A stretch of 64,000 nucleotides of DNA from Psychromonas sp. psych-6C06 (GCF_002835465.1 NZ_PIZM01000005.1:62001-126000); one strand, 5' to 3'. Positions 18,767 to 28,226 are shown, counted from the stretch's first letter. The notes: generated by a model not told the origin, from the letters alone. Numbers and translations: made by a program.

Positions 18767-19180
18767 ATGAAACTACTCAGAGAGTTGGCGACTAACACAC
18801 TGTTTCAACAGTTAGTGTCATTCGCCATTGTTGGCGTAGGAGCAACATTAACCCATGCGTTGGTGTTTAATGTTGCCTTCGACCAACTACAATTTCACCA
18901 TCTCTTCGCTAATATACTTGGTTTTTGTGTTGCTTTTACTGTTTCCTATTTAGGCCAATTTCATTGGACCTTTAAGGCGCAAACAATTCAACTCGCAGAT
19001 AAACGTAGCGCTTTTTTTAAATTTTTAAAAACAGCGCTACTTGGTTTTGCAGTTAATCTATTTTGGTCATTTCTCATTTTGGAAGTGTTACATCTGCACC
19101 ACTATTTCTACTTAGCGTTATTAACTTTTGTCACCCCAATATTAATTTTCATGTTGAATAAATTTTGGGTATTTAAATAA
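18767..19180 (+). CDS. GtrA-family membrane protein (candidate flippase)
   Basis: A 137-residue protein with four membrane helices of the GtrA family (PF04138). The pattern FQQLVSFAIVGVGATLTHALVF and later FLGFCVAF-like and FWSFLILEVL segments, ending in LNKFWVFK, is typical; the terminal KFWVF is the family mark. GtrA proteins are thought to move polyprenyl-phosphate sugars made by GtrB to the periplasmic face. Here it is five bases after the GtrB-type gene. The two DUF2298-type proteins and the PIG-V-like protein next to it are the likely acceptor-side transferases, by inference. Confidence 0.85.
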   Translation: MKLLRELATNTLFQQLVSFAIVGVGATLTHALVFNVAFDQLQFHHLFANILGFCVAFTVSYLGQFHWTFKAQTIQLADKRSAFFKFLKTALLGFAVNLFWSFLILEVLHLHHYFYLALLTFVTPILIFMLNKFWVFK

Positions 19181-19270
19181 AAACAATCGAATAAGTATGT
19201 GAGCTAAATTTCTGTCAGAAAAGAGAGCCACTATTTATTTCGTTTGATATAACAGTAAAGGACTACTGAT

Positions 19271-20398
19271 ATGCAAGGCATTACTGCTTCCCTGAACAAT
19301 TGGGTAGCTCAATCAACCGAGGGCAAACAAGCCTATGTAACACTCGCTGGATTGGCGATATTATCGAGTATTATTCTGTTTATTCCATTTTGGATAGCGG
19401 GGGATTTCGACACTGTTTTTCGTCAGTGGGACGGCCCTAATTATGCTTACGTTGCAAAAACTTTATACGATATTCCTGCTGATCACCCTTTAACGCCTTA
19501 CGGTACTACGCAGGCCTATTTTGCCTGTCATCTACCTATTTATCCGATGACCATTCGCTTGTTTTCCTTTATGGGATACAACAATGCGATGATTTTTACT
19601 ACCTTGATGTACACAGTATTAGCCACGTTAACTTTTTATCAGCTACTCAAAGAGACCAAAGCGGTAGAAAGTCCAATGTGGTCGGCATTTATTAGCTTAT
19701 TTATTCCTGCGCGTTATCTGCTTACACACAGTATTGGTGCAACCGAAAGTACCTTTTTATTCTTCACCTTTGCGTCTTTACTTTCATATCACCGTGGCCA
19801 CTATATTTTGGCCTTTTTCTTCGGTGGAATGATGAGTATAACCCGTATTGTAGGTATCTTAATTGGTGGTGCCTATTTCATTATGTTGGTTAAGGAGCGT
19901 AAATGGAAAGTGTTACCTTGGCTGTCGATTGGTGCCTTGCCATTGTTATTAACCTTTACTTTCCACCATTACCAATTTGGTGATTTTTTTGCCTATTTTA
20001 GTTGGAATAACTCATTGATCCATGGCTCTCCTGTTGATATCTTTAAATATTATGCATCGAGCGGTAACGCGCAGTCAGCGGAGTTTTACCTCGTCATGTA
20101 TGGAATTTATGGTTGTGGTGTCGCGATGTTATGGCGTAAACAGCTGTTCTTTTGGTATGCCGCTATTATGTATACCTTCTGCCTATTTATTTTCCACCAA
20201 GATGTAAGCCGATACCTTATCCCTATCGCACCATTAGCCATTGTAATTGCCTACGACCAAATACTGACCCGTAAAGAGGTGCGTATTGTGTTTATACCAT
20301 TACTGATCTTGGTGTATATCTACGTATTTAATATGATGCATCATAACTTGATTGTGGAGTGGGTATTTGAAAATCTACAGAAAACCTTAGCCATGTAA
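19271..20398 (+). CDS. PIG-V-like GT-C glycosyltransferase
   Basis: A 375-residue membrane protein with about nine hydrophobic helices. The motif WDGPNYAYVAKTLY near residue 55 matches the WDGxxYxxIA pattern of PIG-V-type mannosyltransferases, and DVSRYLIPIAPL near the C-terminus is common in GT-C enzymes. It probably adds a sugar from a lipid-phosphate donor on the outer side of the inner membrane. It lies 90 bp after gtrA-like in the same direction and closes the glycan block. The acceptor is unknown. Confidence 0.72.
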   Translation: MQGITASLNNWVAQSTEGKQAYVTLAGLAILSSIILFIPFWIAGDFDTVFRQWDGPNYAYVAKTLYDIPADHPLTPYGTTQAYFACHLPIYPMTIRLFSFMGYNNAMIFTTLMYTVLATLTFYQLLKETKAVESPMWSAFISLFIPARYLLTHSIGATESTFLFFTFASLLSYHRGHYILAFFFGGMMSITRIVGILIGGAYFIMLVKERKWKVLPWLSIGALPLLLTFTFHHYQFGDFFAYFSWNNSLIHGSPVDIFKYYASSGNAQSAEFYLVMYGIYGCGVAMLWRKQLFFWYAAIMYTFCLFIFHQDVSRYLIPIAPLAIVIAYDQILTRKEVRIVFIPLLILVYIYVFNMMHHNLIVEWVFENLQKTLAM

Positions 20399-20449
20399 GT
20401 GCTATCATCTATTGATATTTGTCGTTTAAATTTTGTATTGCGTGGTATT

Positions 20450-20612
20450 GATGAAGTCATTACAGAAATAGCTGATCTCTTTTGCTGGTTAAAGAAACTT
20501 ACCTCTCCCTTGAAACTTTCGTAAAGGTAGCAATCATTTACGTCAAATTTCGCCTTGAGTTAAGTCACTTTTCAACGCAAAATTTAGATCACATACTTAA
20601 TTCGATTGGTAT
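20450..20612 (+). repeat. Diverged copy of 161-bp repeat family
   Basis: Shares with the copies at 21978 and 44768 the segments GCTGGTTAAA, TTTCGTAAAGG, TCGCCTTGA and the end TTCGATTGGTAT. The left end is degraded, so its boundary is approximate. Confidence 0.5.
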
Positions 20613-20624
20613 TAATTAAAAAAA

Positions 20625-20648
20625 GGGCACTTGGTGCCCATTATTTTG
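20625..20648. terminator. Terminator-like hairpin
   Basis: GGGCAC and GTGCCC form a 6-bp GC-rich stem with a 3-base loop. A-rich on the left and T-rich on the right; probable end of the glycan block. Confidence 0.55.
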
Positions 20649-20807
20649 TCACTAATATAATATTAGTCGGCTCATCACTTTTTAAATAAAGTCATGACCT
20701 GACCATTTATTTTATAATGCTTGCTGGCTCGATGTCGCTGGGTGATGGAAATGGGATAAATAGGTACCGATTGTATTTGGAAAGTTGCCTCGTTAAAGGA
20801 TGACATT

Positions 20808-21902
20808 ATGATTCATAAAACAAAAGCTAAATTAGTTTACCTTACCTTGTTAACATCCACCTTGATGCTAACGCATGTTTGTTTTGCACAGGAGATAAAT
20901 GTAAAACAAGAAAAGAGTAAAGTAACAGAGTCCAAGCAAGCTGAACGCCCCCTCCAAACGAGCAGTGACATGTGGGTCGCTTTTACCTTAGAAAACGATA
21001 TGTTTTCTATTAATCATAAAAGTGATGATGGTTATACCAACGGCGGTATTATTGCTTGGGGCTATGATACTAAAAATAGTTTTGAAGAAGTCGACATGCC
21101 AAATTGGATCCGTGCTCTCAGTAGTTGGACCTATCTAAACGATAAAAACCGTGAACATTTTTCAATTAATTATTCCATTACTCAAAAAATATATACACCT
21201 ACTGACTTACAGGAAGAACAGCTGATAGAAGATGATCGACCCTATGCCGGAACATTAACATGGACAACGCGAATTCATAGTTTTGATCGTAACATTGCCA
21301 ACAGCTTAGGCTTAACACTCGGTATCGCAGGCCCTGCTTCATTAGCAGAGCAAACGCAAAAGGTGATACACCAAATGACTGATTCTGAACAGCCACGTGG
21401 CTGGGATAATCAAATCTCCAACGAGTTAGTGTTTCAAATTGATGCCGAGCATATTCGTCGTTTGTATCATTATAACTTAAGCCGATCACTTCAATTCGAT
21501 ACAAATTTTTACAATAGCGCTGCGCTGGGGAACTTAAAAAGCAATGCGACAACCGGGTTGTCTTTTCGAATCGGTAGTAATCTAGTAAAAAGTTTTGCTT
21601 ATATAACGCCTGCGCCTGCGCGAGCTGTTAATAATTTTGAAGGTAAAAGTGACTTTAACTGGTCTTTGTCTGCCTCTGCTTTTGGGTCTTATGTTTTTAA
21701 TGATGTCTCTATTGATGGTAATACCTTTAAAGAAAGTCATACTGCTGAGTTAACTAACACTCAAACACTGTTGAGTTTAGGTTTAACACTAGATTGGGGG
21801 GATTGGGGGATAATATTTTCTACACAAAAAGCCAGCGATGCATTCGAAGGGCAACAAGGCGGTGGTTATTTCGGCGGTGTAAATATCGCTTATCATTTAT
21901 AA
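20808..21902 (+). CDS. lpxR: LpxR-type outer-membrane lipid A 3'-O-deacylase
   Basis: An outer-membrane beta-barrel that removes the 3'-acyloxyacyl chain of lipid A in the Salmonella prototype (DUF2219 family). A signal peptide ends near residue 28 (CFAQ). The body has the family marks in order: ENDMF (Asn and Asp matching the prototype active site), GYTNGG (Thr), DDRPYAGTL, and QKVIHQMTDS with the catalytic His, followed by PRGWDNQI. The C-terminus ends in the aromatic GVNIAYHL typical of outer-membrane barrels. Length 364 is a little longer than Salmonella LpxR (319) because of an extra N-terminal Lys/Glu-rich linker. Activity is inferred. Confidence 0.82.
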   Translation: MIHKTKAKLVYLTLLTSTLMLTHVCFAQEINVKQEKSKVTESKQAERPLQTSSDMWVAFTLENDMFSINHKSDDGYTNGGIIAWGYDTKNSFEEVDMPNWIRALSSWTYLNDKNREHFSINYSITQKIYTPTDLQEEQLIEDDRPYAGTLTWTTRIHSFDRNIANSLGLTLGIAGPASLAEQTQKVIHQMTDSEQPRGWDNQISNELVFQIDAEHIRRLYHYNLSRSLQFDTNFYNSAALGNLKSNATTGLSFRIGSNLVKSFAYITPAPARAVNNFEGKSDFNWSLSASAFGSYVFNDVSIDGNTFKESHTAELTNTQTLLSLGLTLDWGDWGIIFSTQKASDAFEGQQGGGYFGGVNIAYHL

Positions 21903-21922
21903 GCTTTAAGGCGATTAGCACG

Positions 21923-21950
21923 AAAAAAATGGGCCTCAGGCCCATTTTTT
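21923..21950. terminator. Terminator after lpxR-like gene
   Basis: AAATGGGCCT-CA-GGCCCATTT is a strong stem with A-run before and T-run after; it can act in both directions. Confidence 0.88.
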
Positions 21951-21977
21951 GTATCGGAATTAGCAAGTAATATGGTA

Positions 21978-22138
21978 ATACCAAATCCACTAAATAACTG
22001 TTCAATCTTACTGGTTAAAAGAAGCTATTTCAGCGTTAAAAATTTCGTAAAGGGAACAACCATTTGCATCAATTTTCGCCTTGAACTAACTCCTTTTTCC
22101 TGCGTAATATTTGATCACTATATTAGCGGAATTGGTAT
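21978..22138. repeat. 161-bp interspersed repeat, copy A
   Basis: Nearly identical to the copy at 44768-44928 in sequence and identical in length. The ends are imperfect inverted repeats: ATACCAAATCCACTAA and, from the other end, ATACCAATTCCGCTAA (14 of 16 match). This is a non-coding MITE-like unit with no ORF. Both ends have TA-rich flanks, so the target duplication cannot be fixed by eye. Confidence 0.75.
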
Positions 22139-22171
22139 AAATCCTTCTTGTGATTTGTTCGATAAACTCAT

Positions 22172-22381
22172 CTATTTATTATTTTCAGCTGCAATTTTAG
22201 CAATGCTATCGTAGGTTATTTTACCTGTTGCAACGCCTTGAACAGCTTCATTAGTAGATAAACCTGCTGCAGTTGCTTTCTGGATAAGATCGCCATTTAA
22301 GCCTGCATTTGACTGTGAAGAGCCTGTTGCGAAAACTGAAGTTGATAATAGAGCGAGTGTTATAAAGAGTATTTTTTTCAT
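22172..22381 (-). CDS. Small exported protein, unknown
   Basis: A 69-residue protein with a clear signal peptide (KKILFITLALLSTSVFAT, cleavage near residue 19) and a mature helical part of about 50 residues (LNGDLIQKATAAGLS, then EAVQGVATGKITYDSI). I know no family. The start is the ATG at 22381, with AAGGTG six bases upstream; an upstream GTG at 22390 is less likely since it overlaps this site. It shows no cysteine and no lipobox. Confidence 0.6.
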   Translation of the reverse strand: MKKILFITLALLSTSVFATGSSQSNAGLNGDLIQKATAAGLSTNEAVQGVATGKITYDSIAKIAAENNK

Positions 22382-22528
22382 GTTCTTCACCTTTGTTTGT
22401 TAGTCGATGAAGATAATATACTGAGACATTGATCAAATAAGTAGGAAAGCCGGCATTTCCATTTTGGCAACTATGCTAAATACTAATCCGAATTAAACAT
22501 TGGGAAATAATAGCTGTAAATCTGATGC

Positions 22529-23407
22529 TTATTGATGGTTAATTATTTTCTCACTTAGTTTAAATAACCATTTCTTTTGCGGATCATTCTGTTTTACTCG
22601 GTGATAAATCATCGCTAAGTTGAGGTTAAAATCAGAAAGAGAAGGCAATTCGATGGCGCGACAACCTTCGGGAAACTGCTGTCCCATGGTCACAGAATAG
22701 ATATCAGAAGATCTGACCAGATTTTCAATCGCAAGCGTATTCTCGATTTCACCATGGCAGATAACCTTATTGCCTATTGCATTGAGTCGTTGCAATAGTG
22801 GATAACGAAAATGATCTTGGCTTGCATTACCTGTTATAACTAATGGAAATGCTTGTAGCTCTTGAAATGTGTGTGCGGGATGATTATTACGCACGAAAAA
22901 AGTAGGGGAGATATCGCAGATAGTTTTTTGCATCATTACTTGCGGCAGCGTTTCATCATAGGCGTTAAAAAGCACAGCATCTTCGCCAGCAATTAAGCGT
23001 GATCGCGCTTCTAAGTTCCATTGACGTATGAATATTTTCGCCACTGGCGCTTGTTTACGTATTTCTAGGTATAACTTATCTGCAAAGCGGTCTAAAAATA
23101 ATGGTGCACCATATATGATGATATCTTGTTTTAATGTTTGCGGATTAAAGCTCGTATGTTGGATAGCATCAAGGTTTGAAAGGATATGCTCAAAATAGCC
23201 TATATTATCCTCCATAAATGGAGTCGGTTCAAAGCCACTTTTAGTTTGTACAAACAAGGGATCTTCAAAATGAATTTTTAATTTTGAAAGAATTTTGCTG
23301 ATTGCACTAGAAGATTTATCAAGTGAGTTAGCCACCAATTTTACATTGCTTAATTCATACATTTTAACCAATACATCAATACTTTGAATATCTAAGTTAT
23401 TACGCAT
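22529..23407 (-). CDS. LysR-family transcriptional regulator
   Basis: A 292-residue regulator with an N-terminal winged helix-turn-helix (about 5-62: VKLVANSLDKSSSAISKILSKLK then FEDPLFVQ, split for description) and a C-terminal effector-binding domain of two alpha/beta lobes. The start is the ATG preceded by AAGGA seven bases upstream; the frame extends one GTG codon further. The regulated genes are not shown by the sequence: the small exported protein gene lies downstream on the same strand, and the acyltransferase operon lies upstream with its own long gap. Confidence 0.85.
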   Translation of the reverse strand: MRNNLDIQSIDVLVKMYELSNVKLVANSLDKSSSAISKILSKLKIHFEDPLFVQTKSGFEPTPFMEDNIGYFEHILSNLDAIQHTSFNPQTLKQDIIIYGAPLFLDRFADKLYLEIRKQAPVAKIFIRQWNLEARSRLIAGEDAVLFNAYDETLPQVMMQKTICDISPTFFVRNNHPAHTFQELQAFPLVITGNASQDHFRYPLLQRLNAIGNKVICHGEIENTLAIENLVRSSDIYSVTMGQQFPEGCRAIELPSLSDFNLNLAMIYHRVKQNDPQKKWLFKLSEKIINHQ

Positions 23408-23761
23408 CACTACATCCTTATAACGCTAACGGTAGTACTGCTTATCACCCTAGCATTATTTTACAATTTGCTCTAATGACACTGCACCTTTTTAATAAAG
23501 TGCTTATCGCCAAATATCATTATTGTTTCTGATTTTTAGGTGTGATTGTGCGAATAAATACTAATCAGCAAAACACTGCGTATAGTTTTAAACCCTTGTT
23601 GATTTGAGAGTGAGTGCTAAAAATTGACAGAAGATCTGATGGATATAACGTAAGGTTAATTTAAAGATACAAGTGGGTTTTAGCATCAAATGCCCATCAG
23701 CCCTTAACTGACAGGCATTTACTTTCTTCCCCTTTTTTATAAGGACCTACAAACTTCTTTA
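23408..23761. other. 354-bp gene-free region
   Basis: Upstream DNA of the LysR gene and 3' flank of the acyltransferase operon. One hairpin is visible at 23689-23719 (AATGCC and GGCATT with an inner CAG/CTG), followed on the + strand by a pyrimidine-rich tract. No ORF, RNA gene or repeat copy is seen. Confidence 0.4.
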
Positions 23762-24814
23762 CTATAAAAGCTTCAATCTTTTTGCCCCTTTTATCATCCA
23801 CTTCTGACCCGGTTTTTCGACCAGATAATAGGTGAAAACTGACAGTGGAATAAGCGCACCAAATACCCATAAAAGGGTGTTGGTAGTAAATCCGTAGTGT
23901 GGAATATGTAGTGCTTTATATAAAGCCAATAACCAGAAATGGTTAAGGTAAATAGAGAAGGATAGGGTACCTAAGTAATCTAAACGAGTGATGCGAAAAA
24001 GATCGCTCAACCAGCCTGCTTGAAATACAAACACCAAGATAGTGATTGAAAATAGCATGGGGGCGATAAAGTCGGTGCGTGCACGAATATTGGTATGCAC
24101 CATGAGGTAAAAGCAGGCCACTAATAGCGCAATTTCAATCACGGTCATGATAAGTTTTTTCGTTATCGGCCGATAGTTGGGTGTAGGCATCTGTTCAATG
24201 GCACGATAGGCGCGATAGACCACCATGCCTAAAAAGAACCCCGCAAAGCAGTGTACTAAGCCTGCATTGAGATATCCCCATAAAAGGTGAATATGCAGGT
24301 CTAAATGATGGTATTGACTACTTAATAAAATATAACCCGCCAGTGATAAAATGAGTAATAGCAGCGTATTACCCTTTTTAGCGACATACGCAAATACCAC
24401 TAAATTAACCCAAAACTCAACACTGATGCTCCAGCTCGGCTCATTCCAAGAGAGCCAGTAGTTAGTAAAGCCTGTATTTTGAATCAGGAAGAAATGCGAC
24501 ATAAAGCTTAGTGTTGCACCATCACCAAAGTTTGGCATGCTATTGGTGGCAAGGTAGACCGCTAAAATAGTGAACAGGGTGAAGATATGCAATGGCCATA
24601 GTCGTGCTAAACGTAAAAGGGTAAATTGCGTTAAGGTTGTTTGGCGATGGTCGCTATTTTGTTGCTCATCAAAGTAACGAAAGCTGAGGATAAAGCCACT
24701 TAAAATAAAGAACATATCAACAGCAAGGTAACCCGGCCACCCAGGACTGAGGTGAAAAAAAACCACGATTAAAGCTGCCAAACCACGCAGGGCATCAAGT
24801 GAATAAAAACGCAT
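23762..24814 (-). CDS. Acyltransferase-3 family membrane protein
   Basis: An inner-membrane acyltransferase of the OafA/NodX class (PF01757) that transfers acyl groups, commonly acetyl, to sugars of surface polysaccharides. The N-terminal YSLDALRGLAALIVVFFH carries the family motif with the conserved Arg and the His in helix 1, and MFFILSGFILSFRYF is typical. About ten hydrophobic helices in 350 residues. It starts five bases after the stop of the preceding gene, so it is the last gene of the three-gene operon, and probably decorates the glycan built by the two GT-C-like proteins. Confidence 0.88.
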   Translation of the reverse strand: MRFYSLDALRGLAALIVVFFHLSPGWPGYLAVDMFFILSGFILSFRYFDEQQNSDHRQTTLTQFTLLRLARLWPLHIFTLFTILAVYLATNSMPNFGDGATLSFMSHFFLIQNTGFTNYWLSWNEPSWSISVEFWVNLVVFAYVAKKGNTLLLLILSLAGYILLSSQYHHLDLHIHLLWGYLNAGLVHCFAGFFLGMVVYRAYRAIEQMPTPNYRPITKKLIMTVIEIALLVACFYLMVHTNIRARTDFIAPMLFSITILVFVFQAGWLSDLFRITRLDYLGTLSFSIYLNHFWLLALYKALHIPHYGFTTNTLLWVFGALIPLSVFTYYLVEKPGQKWMIKGAKRLKLL

Positions 24815-24819
24815 TTAAA

Positions 24820-26172
24820 TTATCTACCTTTTTGAATGAAAAAACGGAATAACAGTATTAATAGGAGTATTGCTACCATGGCACTGCTCGCAACGCTAAA
24901 GAAAGGCAACATATCAAGGTGGTAACGATGCAGTTCGCCCATGTATTGCAGTAGGGCAAAGCGTGGCAAGTTGCAGTATAAAACTCCGCCTAAGGCACCA
25001 AATAACGTCACGATAAATGAATAAGTGGCTAAAGCACTATAACCAATACCAAAGCTAAGGGGATCTCGATTTAATAATCGCGTCACTATGCCAGCAAGCC
25101 CAATGGTGAAAAAGGGAAGCAGTGGAATCAAATATCGTGGGCCATATTGGCAAGTGCCTAGTGTTTCAATATTAAGCAGATAAAATAGGTGTAGCAGAAT
25201 AGCTAAAAATATAAATACACGAGTTTGCAATGCTAACTGCTTAGTCCACATAAAAAAGGCAAAACCAAGCATTAATAGCGGTGAGTAGTACCAAAGACTC
25301 AGTCCACCGATTCCAAAATAGGCGTTTAAGTGATGACTAAATTGCGCCCAACTAAAGTTAAAAAAGGTATCTGCATAGTTGCCCGCGACATTGGCTTGCG
25401 TTAATGGGCTACCAAAATAGTAACCGTTATAGATAGCCAGTGGTAACAGCCCGAGTAAAAAACCACATCCAGTAGCAATACTATTGTTTATTTTAAAACG
25501 ACTGATTGAATATAAACCGATAGCCGCCACTATCAATGCTGGTAGCATCGATACAAAAATCGCTAAGCCTAAAAATAGTCCCGCTAAAAAGGCAAGCGGG
25601 TGTCGTGTATTGTCATATTGAAGGGCATTTTTCTCGATGCAGTACAGCGCATAAATTATCAAGCTACTGGCCATAATGTCGTGGTGCTCAATGCCTGAAA
25701 ATATCAACCAAGGACTAGCGAAAGCCAGTGGAAAAAGTGCAAATAAGCTGACTTGTGGGGTAAAACGCCATAACAATAAGGTTTTATAAAGTAACATTAT
25801 GGCGAGTGCGGACATGAAACTGGTTGAAAAAAAGGTTACCAATGAGGCGGTCAAATCGTAGTTGTCGTTGTAGTTATAACCGAGTGCGCGAATCGCAAAA
25901 TAGGGGATGGCTGCGAGTGTAAATTGTCCCGGTTGTTTAGCTGCAAAGCGTTGTCCATCTTTCCAGAATACATCTCCAAGCGGTTGTAAATTCGGATGTT
26001 TACTGTGTCCAAGTGTGTAAGTGCCATGTTCAACAATGGCATCAATACCCATTTGCTGTAGGTTAAAAACACGTTGGTCTTGCAGGTTGATGGTAGCGCC
26101 AATAAATAACCATGAAAGGAAAAATAGTGCGCTAGGAACAGTAAATAGCGCCTTAATTTTAGTTAAACGCAT
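24820..26172 (-). CDS. GT-C-like polytopic membrane protein
   Basis: A 450-residue protein with about eleven hydrophobic segments. The N-terminal loop after the first helix reads NLQDQRVFNLQQMGIDAIVEHG and KDGQRFAAKQPGQF, a pattern seen in uncharacterised GT-C (PMT-like) proteins. No clear DE/DD catalytic pair is seen in the first loop, so catalysis is uncertain. Its ATG overlaps the preceding stop codon by one base (TAATG), showing translational coupling with the PA14 fusion protein upstream. Confidence 0.65.
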   Translation of the reverse strand: MRLTKIKALFTVPSALFFLSWLFIGATINLQDQRVFNLQQMGIDAIVEHGTYTLGHSKHPNLQPLGDVFWKDGQRFAAKQPGQFTLAAIPYFAIRALGYNYNDNYDLTASLVTFFSTSFMSALAIMLLYKTLLLWRFTPQVSLFALFPLAFASPWLIFSGIEHHDIMASSLIIYALYCIEKNALQYDNTRHPLAFLAGLFLGLAIFVSMLPALIVAAIGLYSISRFKINNSIATGCGFLLGLLPLAIYNGYYFGSPLTQANVAGNYADTFFNFSWAQFSHHLNAYFGIGGLSLWYYSPLLMLGFAFFMWTKQLALQTRVFIFLAILLHLFYLLNIETLGTCQYGPRYLIPLLPFFTIGLAGIVTRLLNRDPLSFGIGYSALATYSFIVTLFGALGGVLYCNLPRFALLQYMGELHRYHLDMLPFFSVASSAMVAILLLILLFRFFIQKGR

Positions 26173-28226
26173 TATTCTTCATCCTTTAACTTTTTAGGGT
26201 GGAGCGATGTGCTTGGGATGTTTTGCAATTTCCCTTGCGGTGTTTTATAAAATAGGCGGATAGTTGCTCCTCCCATTGCTTCCATGTAATCCACTTCGAT
26301 GCGATGATATCCCGCCTTGAAATGGCGTTTATTGTGTTTTCGTTCAACACCATGAAAGCCCCAGTTATCAATTAAGATACGATCATCAATATACAATCGT
26401 GCGCCATCATCACTTTCGAGCACAAACTCATATTCTCCATTCTCTGCTAAGTGAATAAGTCCTTGCCACTGCACTGAAAAGTTATCGCTCTGAGTAATAC
26501 CATCGGGAGATTGATAACCCCAATCGACATTGATGCCGGATTCAATGCGTTTAAGAATGGTCTTTTTAAAATCTAAGCCATCAAAATAGGTCGTCAACAG
26601 TCCTGTTTGTTTCATCCTATATGCTTGTAAATTAATATTTAGCAGGCCTGTAATGACTTGATCTTGTTCATCTAAATAAATCCGTTGTAGCACGCCAAAC
26701 TCGCGATTAGGACGATAGAAATACTCATAAAAGGCGCGATCAGGATAGTGTTTCATCAACGCTTGATAGTTACCATTTAATGATTGTGCGATAAGCACCT
26801 CATTACTGAAGTCGAGAGCGTTTCGAGTTAAATCAACGGGATGCATTGTGCCTGAATGTGAGGTTAAGAACACCACTGCGTTGTCTAATTGCGCATCATC
26901 AATCGTGCGAAACAGGTTAGTGCGCTCAAATATTTGCTCTTGAAAATAATCAGAAGCTTGCACTAATTGTTTTAGTGAAAGGGTCGAAAAAATGAGGGTA
27001 AAGGCGTAAAACAAGCCTTTTGCGTAACGATTTTTAGCGTGTAGTAACGATAAAGAAAGTGCGCTTAACAGCGCAATGGGCACGTAAAAAGCATAAAAAT
27101 AGCGTGGCCCATATTGATTTGCTGGAGGACCGCCATATAAGAGGTAGATAATAATCACAGCAGGAATGCTTGCCAATAATGCGATGATTAAACTTCTGTG
27201 TCTATTCACTTTGGCATCTTTGCCTTTAAATAAACACAGTGGTAATAATAAAAGCGCCCAGGCCCAAACAAACCAATTAAACAGCAGAGCAACGTTTGGC
27301 ACTGTGCGTTGTAGATAGCCGACCTCCCATATTTTGCTAAAATCAAAGCTATCTCCGTGTTCTGTATGTACTTGGAAGATGAAACGCGTACCGGAATCAT
27401 GAGGATTATAAAATTGATAAGCGGTGGTTAATACATCACCGGTTAAATGTTGGTTATAGGCTAATAAAGGCAGTAAAAAGCAGAATGCGCCTGCACAAAA
27501 TAATGCTATTTCTCTCACTAATGTTTGTAGGTTAAAACGTTGTTGCTGATTTAACTGATAGAGATAATAAACCAGTAGTGGCAGTAAAAAAGGTAGCGGA
27601 TCTAAGTAGCGGGTGATTAATGCAAAACCAAAAGCTAAACCGCTATAAAAGAGCAATTTGTTACCTTGCTTTGAGCCTTTTTGTTGCACGCTATTAAAAA
27701 ACAGAAACAGTGCTAAACCAATAAAAAAAGCGTTGACCGTGTGCGAGAAAAATGAACCCGATGTTAATAAAAACCAAGGGTTAAGTAGTGTTAGTAATAC
27801 CGCAATCCAGCCGACTTTCGAGGAAAAGTAACGCCTGCAAAAATAAAATAACAGCAACACTGTCGCTGCACCAAACAGCGCATTAACAGTCCAATAAAGC
27901 TTGATAGCAAAATGTTCCTCTATTAAAGCCGCTGGTGCTAATAACAATGAGTAACCAGGAGGGAAGCGACCATAATAACGTCCCTCATTCTCACCAATAT
28001 GAACTAAGTAAAAATACGGTTGTAAGTGTTCGTTAGCGACACTTTTAGGGTGAATGTCGCTATACACTTTTCCTTGAGCAAAGTTTTTTGCTTGAAATAC
28101 ATAGGCGTATTCATCTGCTGAGTTTGGGAAGTGTTGAATAACGTTTTTGGCGATAAACGCAATCACAAAAAACGAGACGACAAAAATCATCAAGCCGATT
28201 TTTATCGATTTTGAAGTTACAGGCAT
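26172..28226 (-). CDS. GT-C-like membrane protein with C-terminal PA14 domain
   Basis: A polytopic protein of 684 residues from the ATG at 28226, chosen because GGAAAGGA lies just before it; an ATG at 28238 would add four residues but has no ribosome-binding site. The first loop has the acidic pair in SADEYAYVFQAKNFAQG and the YGRFPPGYSL segment, typical of PMT/ArnT-like GT-C transferases. Membrane helices fill about residues 10-450. The C-terminal 120 residues form a PA14 domain: WQGLIHLAENGEYEFVLES, DDGARLYIDDRILIDNW and YHRIEVDYMEAMGGATIRL. PA14 binds carbohydrates in several proteins, so it may hold the acceptor glycan in the periplasm. First gene of a three-gene operon. Confidence 0.75.
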   Translation of the reverse strand: MPVTSKSIKIGLMIFVVSFFVIAFIAKNVIQHFPNSADEYAYVFQAKNFAQGKVYSDIHPKSVANEHLQPYFYLVHIGENEGRYYGRFPPGYSLLLAPAALIEEHFAIKLYWTVNALFGAATVLLLFYFCRRYFSSKVGWIAVLLTLLNPWFLLTSGSFFSHTVNAFFIGLALFLFFNSVQQKGSKQGNKLLFYSGLAFGFALITRYLDPLPFLLPLLVYYLYQLNQQQRFNLQTLVREIALFCAGAFCFLLPLLAYNQHLTGDVLTTAYQFYNPHDSGTRFIFQVHTEHGDSFDFSKIWEVGYLQRTVPNVALLFNWFVWAWALLLLPLCLFKGKDAKVNRHRSLIIALLASIPAVIIIYLLYGGPPANQYGPRYFYAFYVPIALLSALSLSLLHAKNRYAKGLFYAFTLIFSTLSLKQLVQASDYFQEQIFERTNLFRTIDDAQLDNAVVFLTSHSGTMHPVDLTRNALDFSNEVLIAQSLNGNYQALMKHYPDRAFYEYFYRPNREFGVLQRIYLDEQDQVITGLLNINLQAYRMKQTGLLTTYFDGLDFKKTILKRIESGINVDWGYQSPDGITQSDNFSVQWQGLIHLAENGEYEFVLESDDGARLYIDDRILIDNWGFHGVERKHNKRHFKAGYHRIEVDYMEAMGGATIRLFYKTPQGKLQNIPSTSLHPKKLKDEE

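Larger units (their letters stand above)
20399..20807. other. 409-bp intergenic region with repeat and hairpin
   Basis: Holds a diverged copy of the 161-bp repeat family (about 20450-20612) and a hairpin GGGCAC-TTG-GTGCCC (20625-20639) preceded by seven As and followed by ATTATTTT. The last 100 bases are upstream DNA of the lpxR-like gene, with AAAGGATG near its start. Confidence 0.5.
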
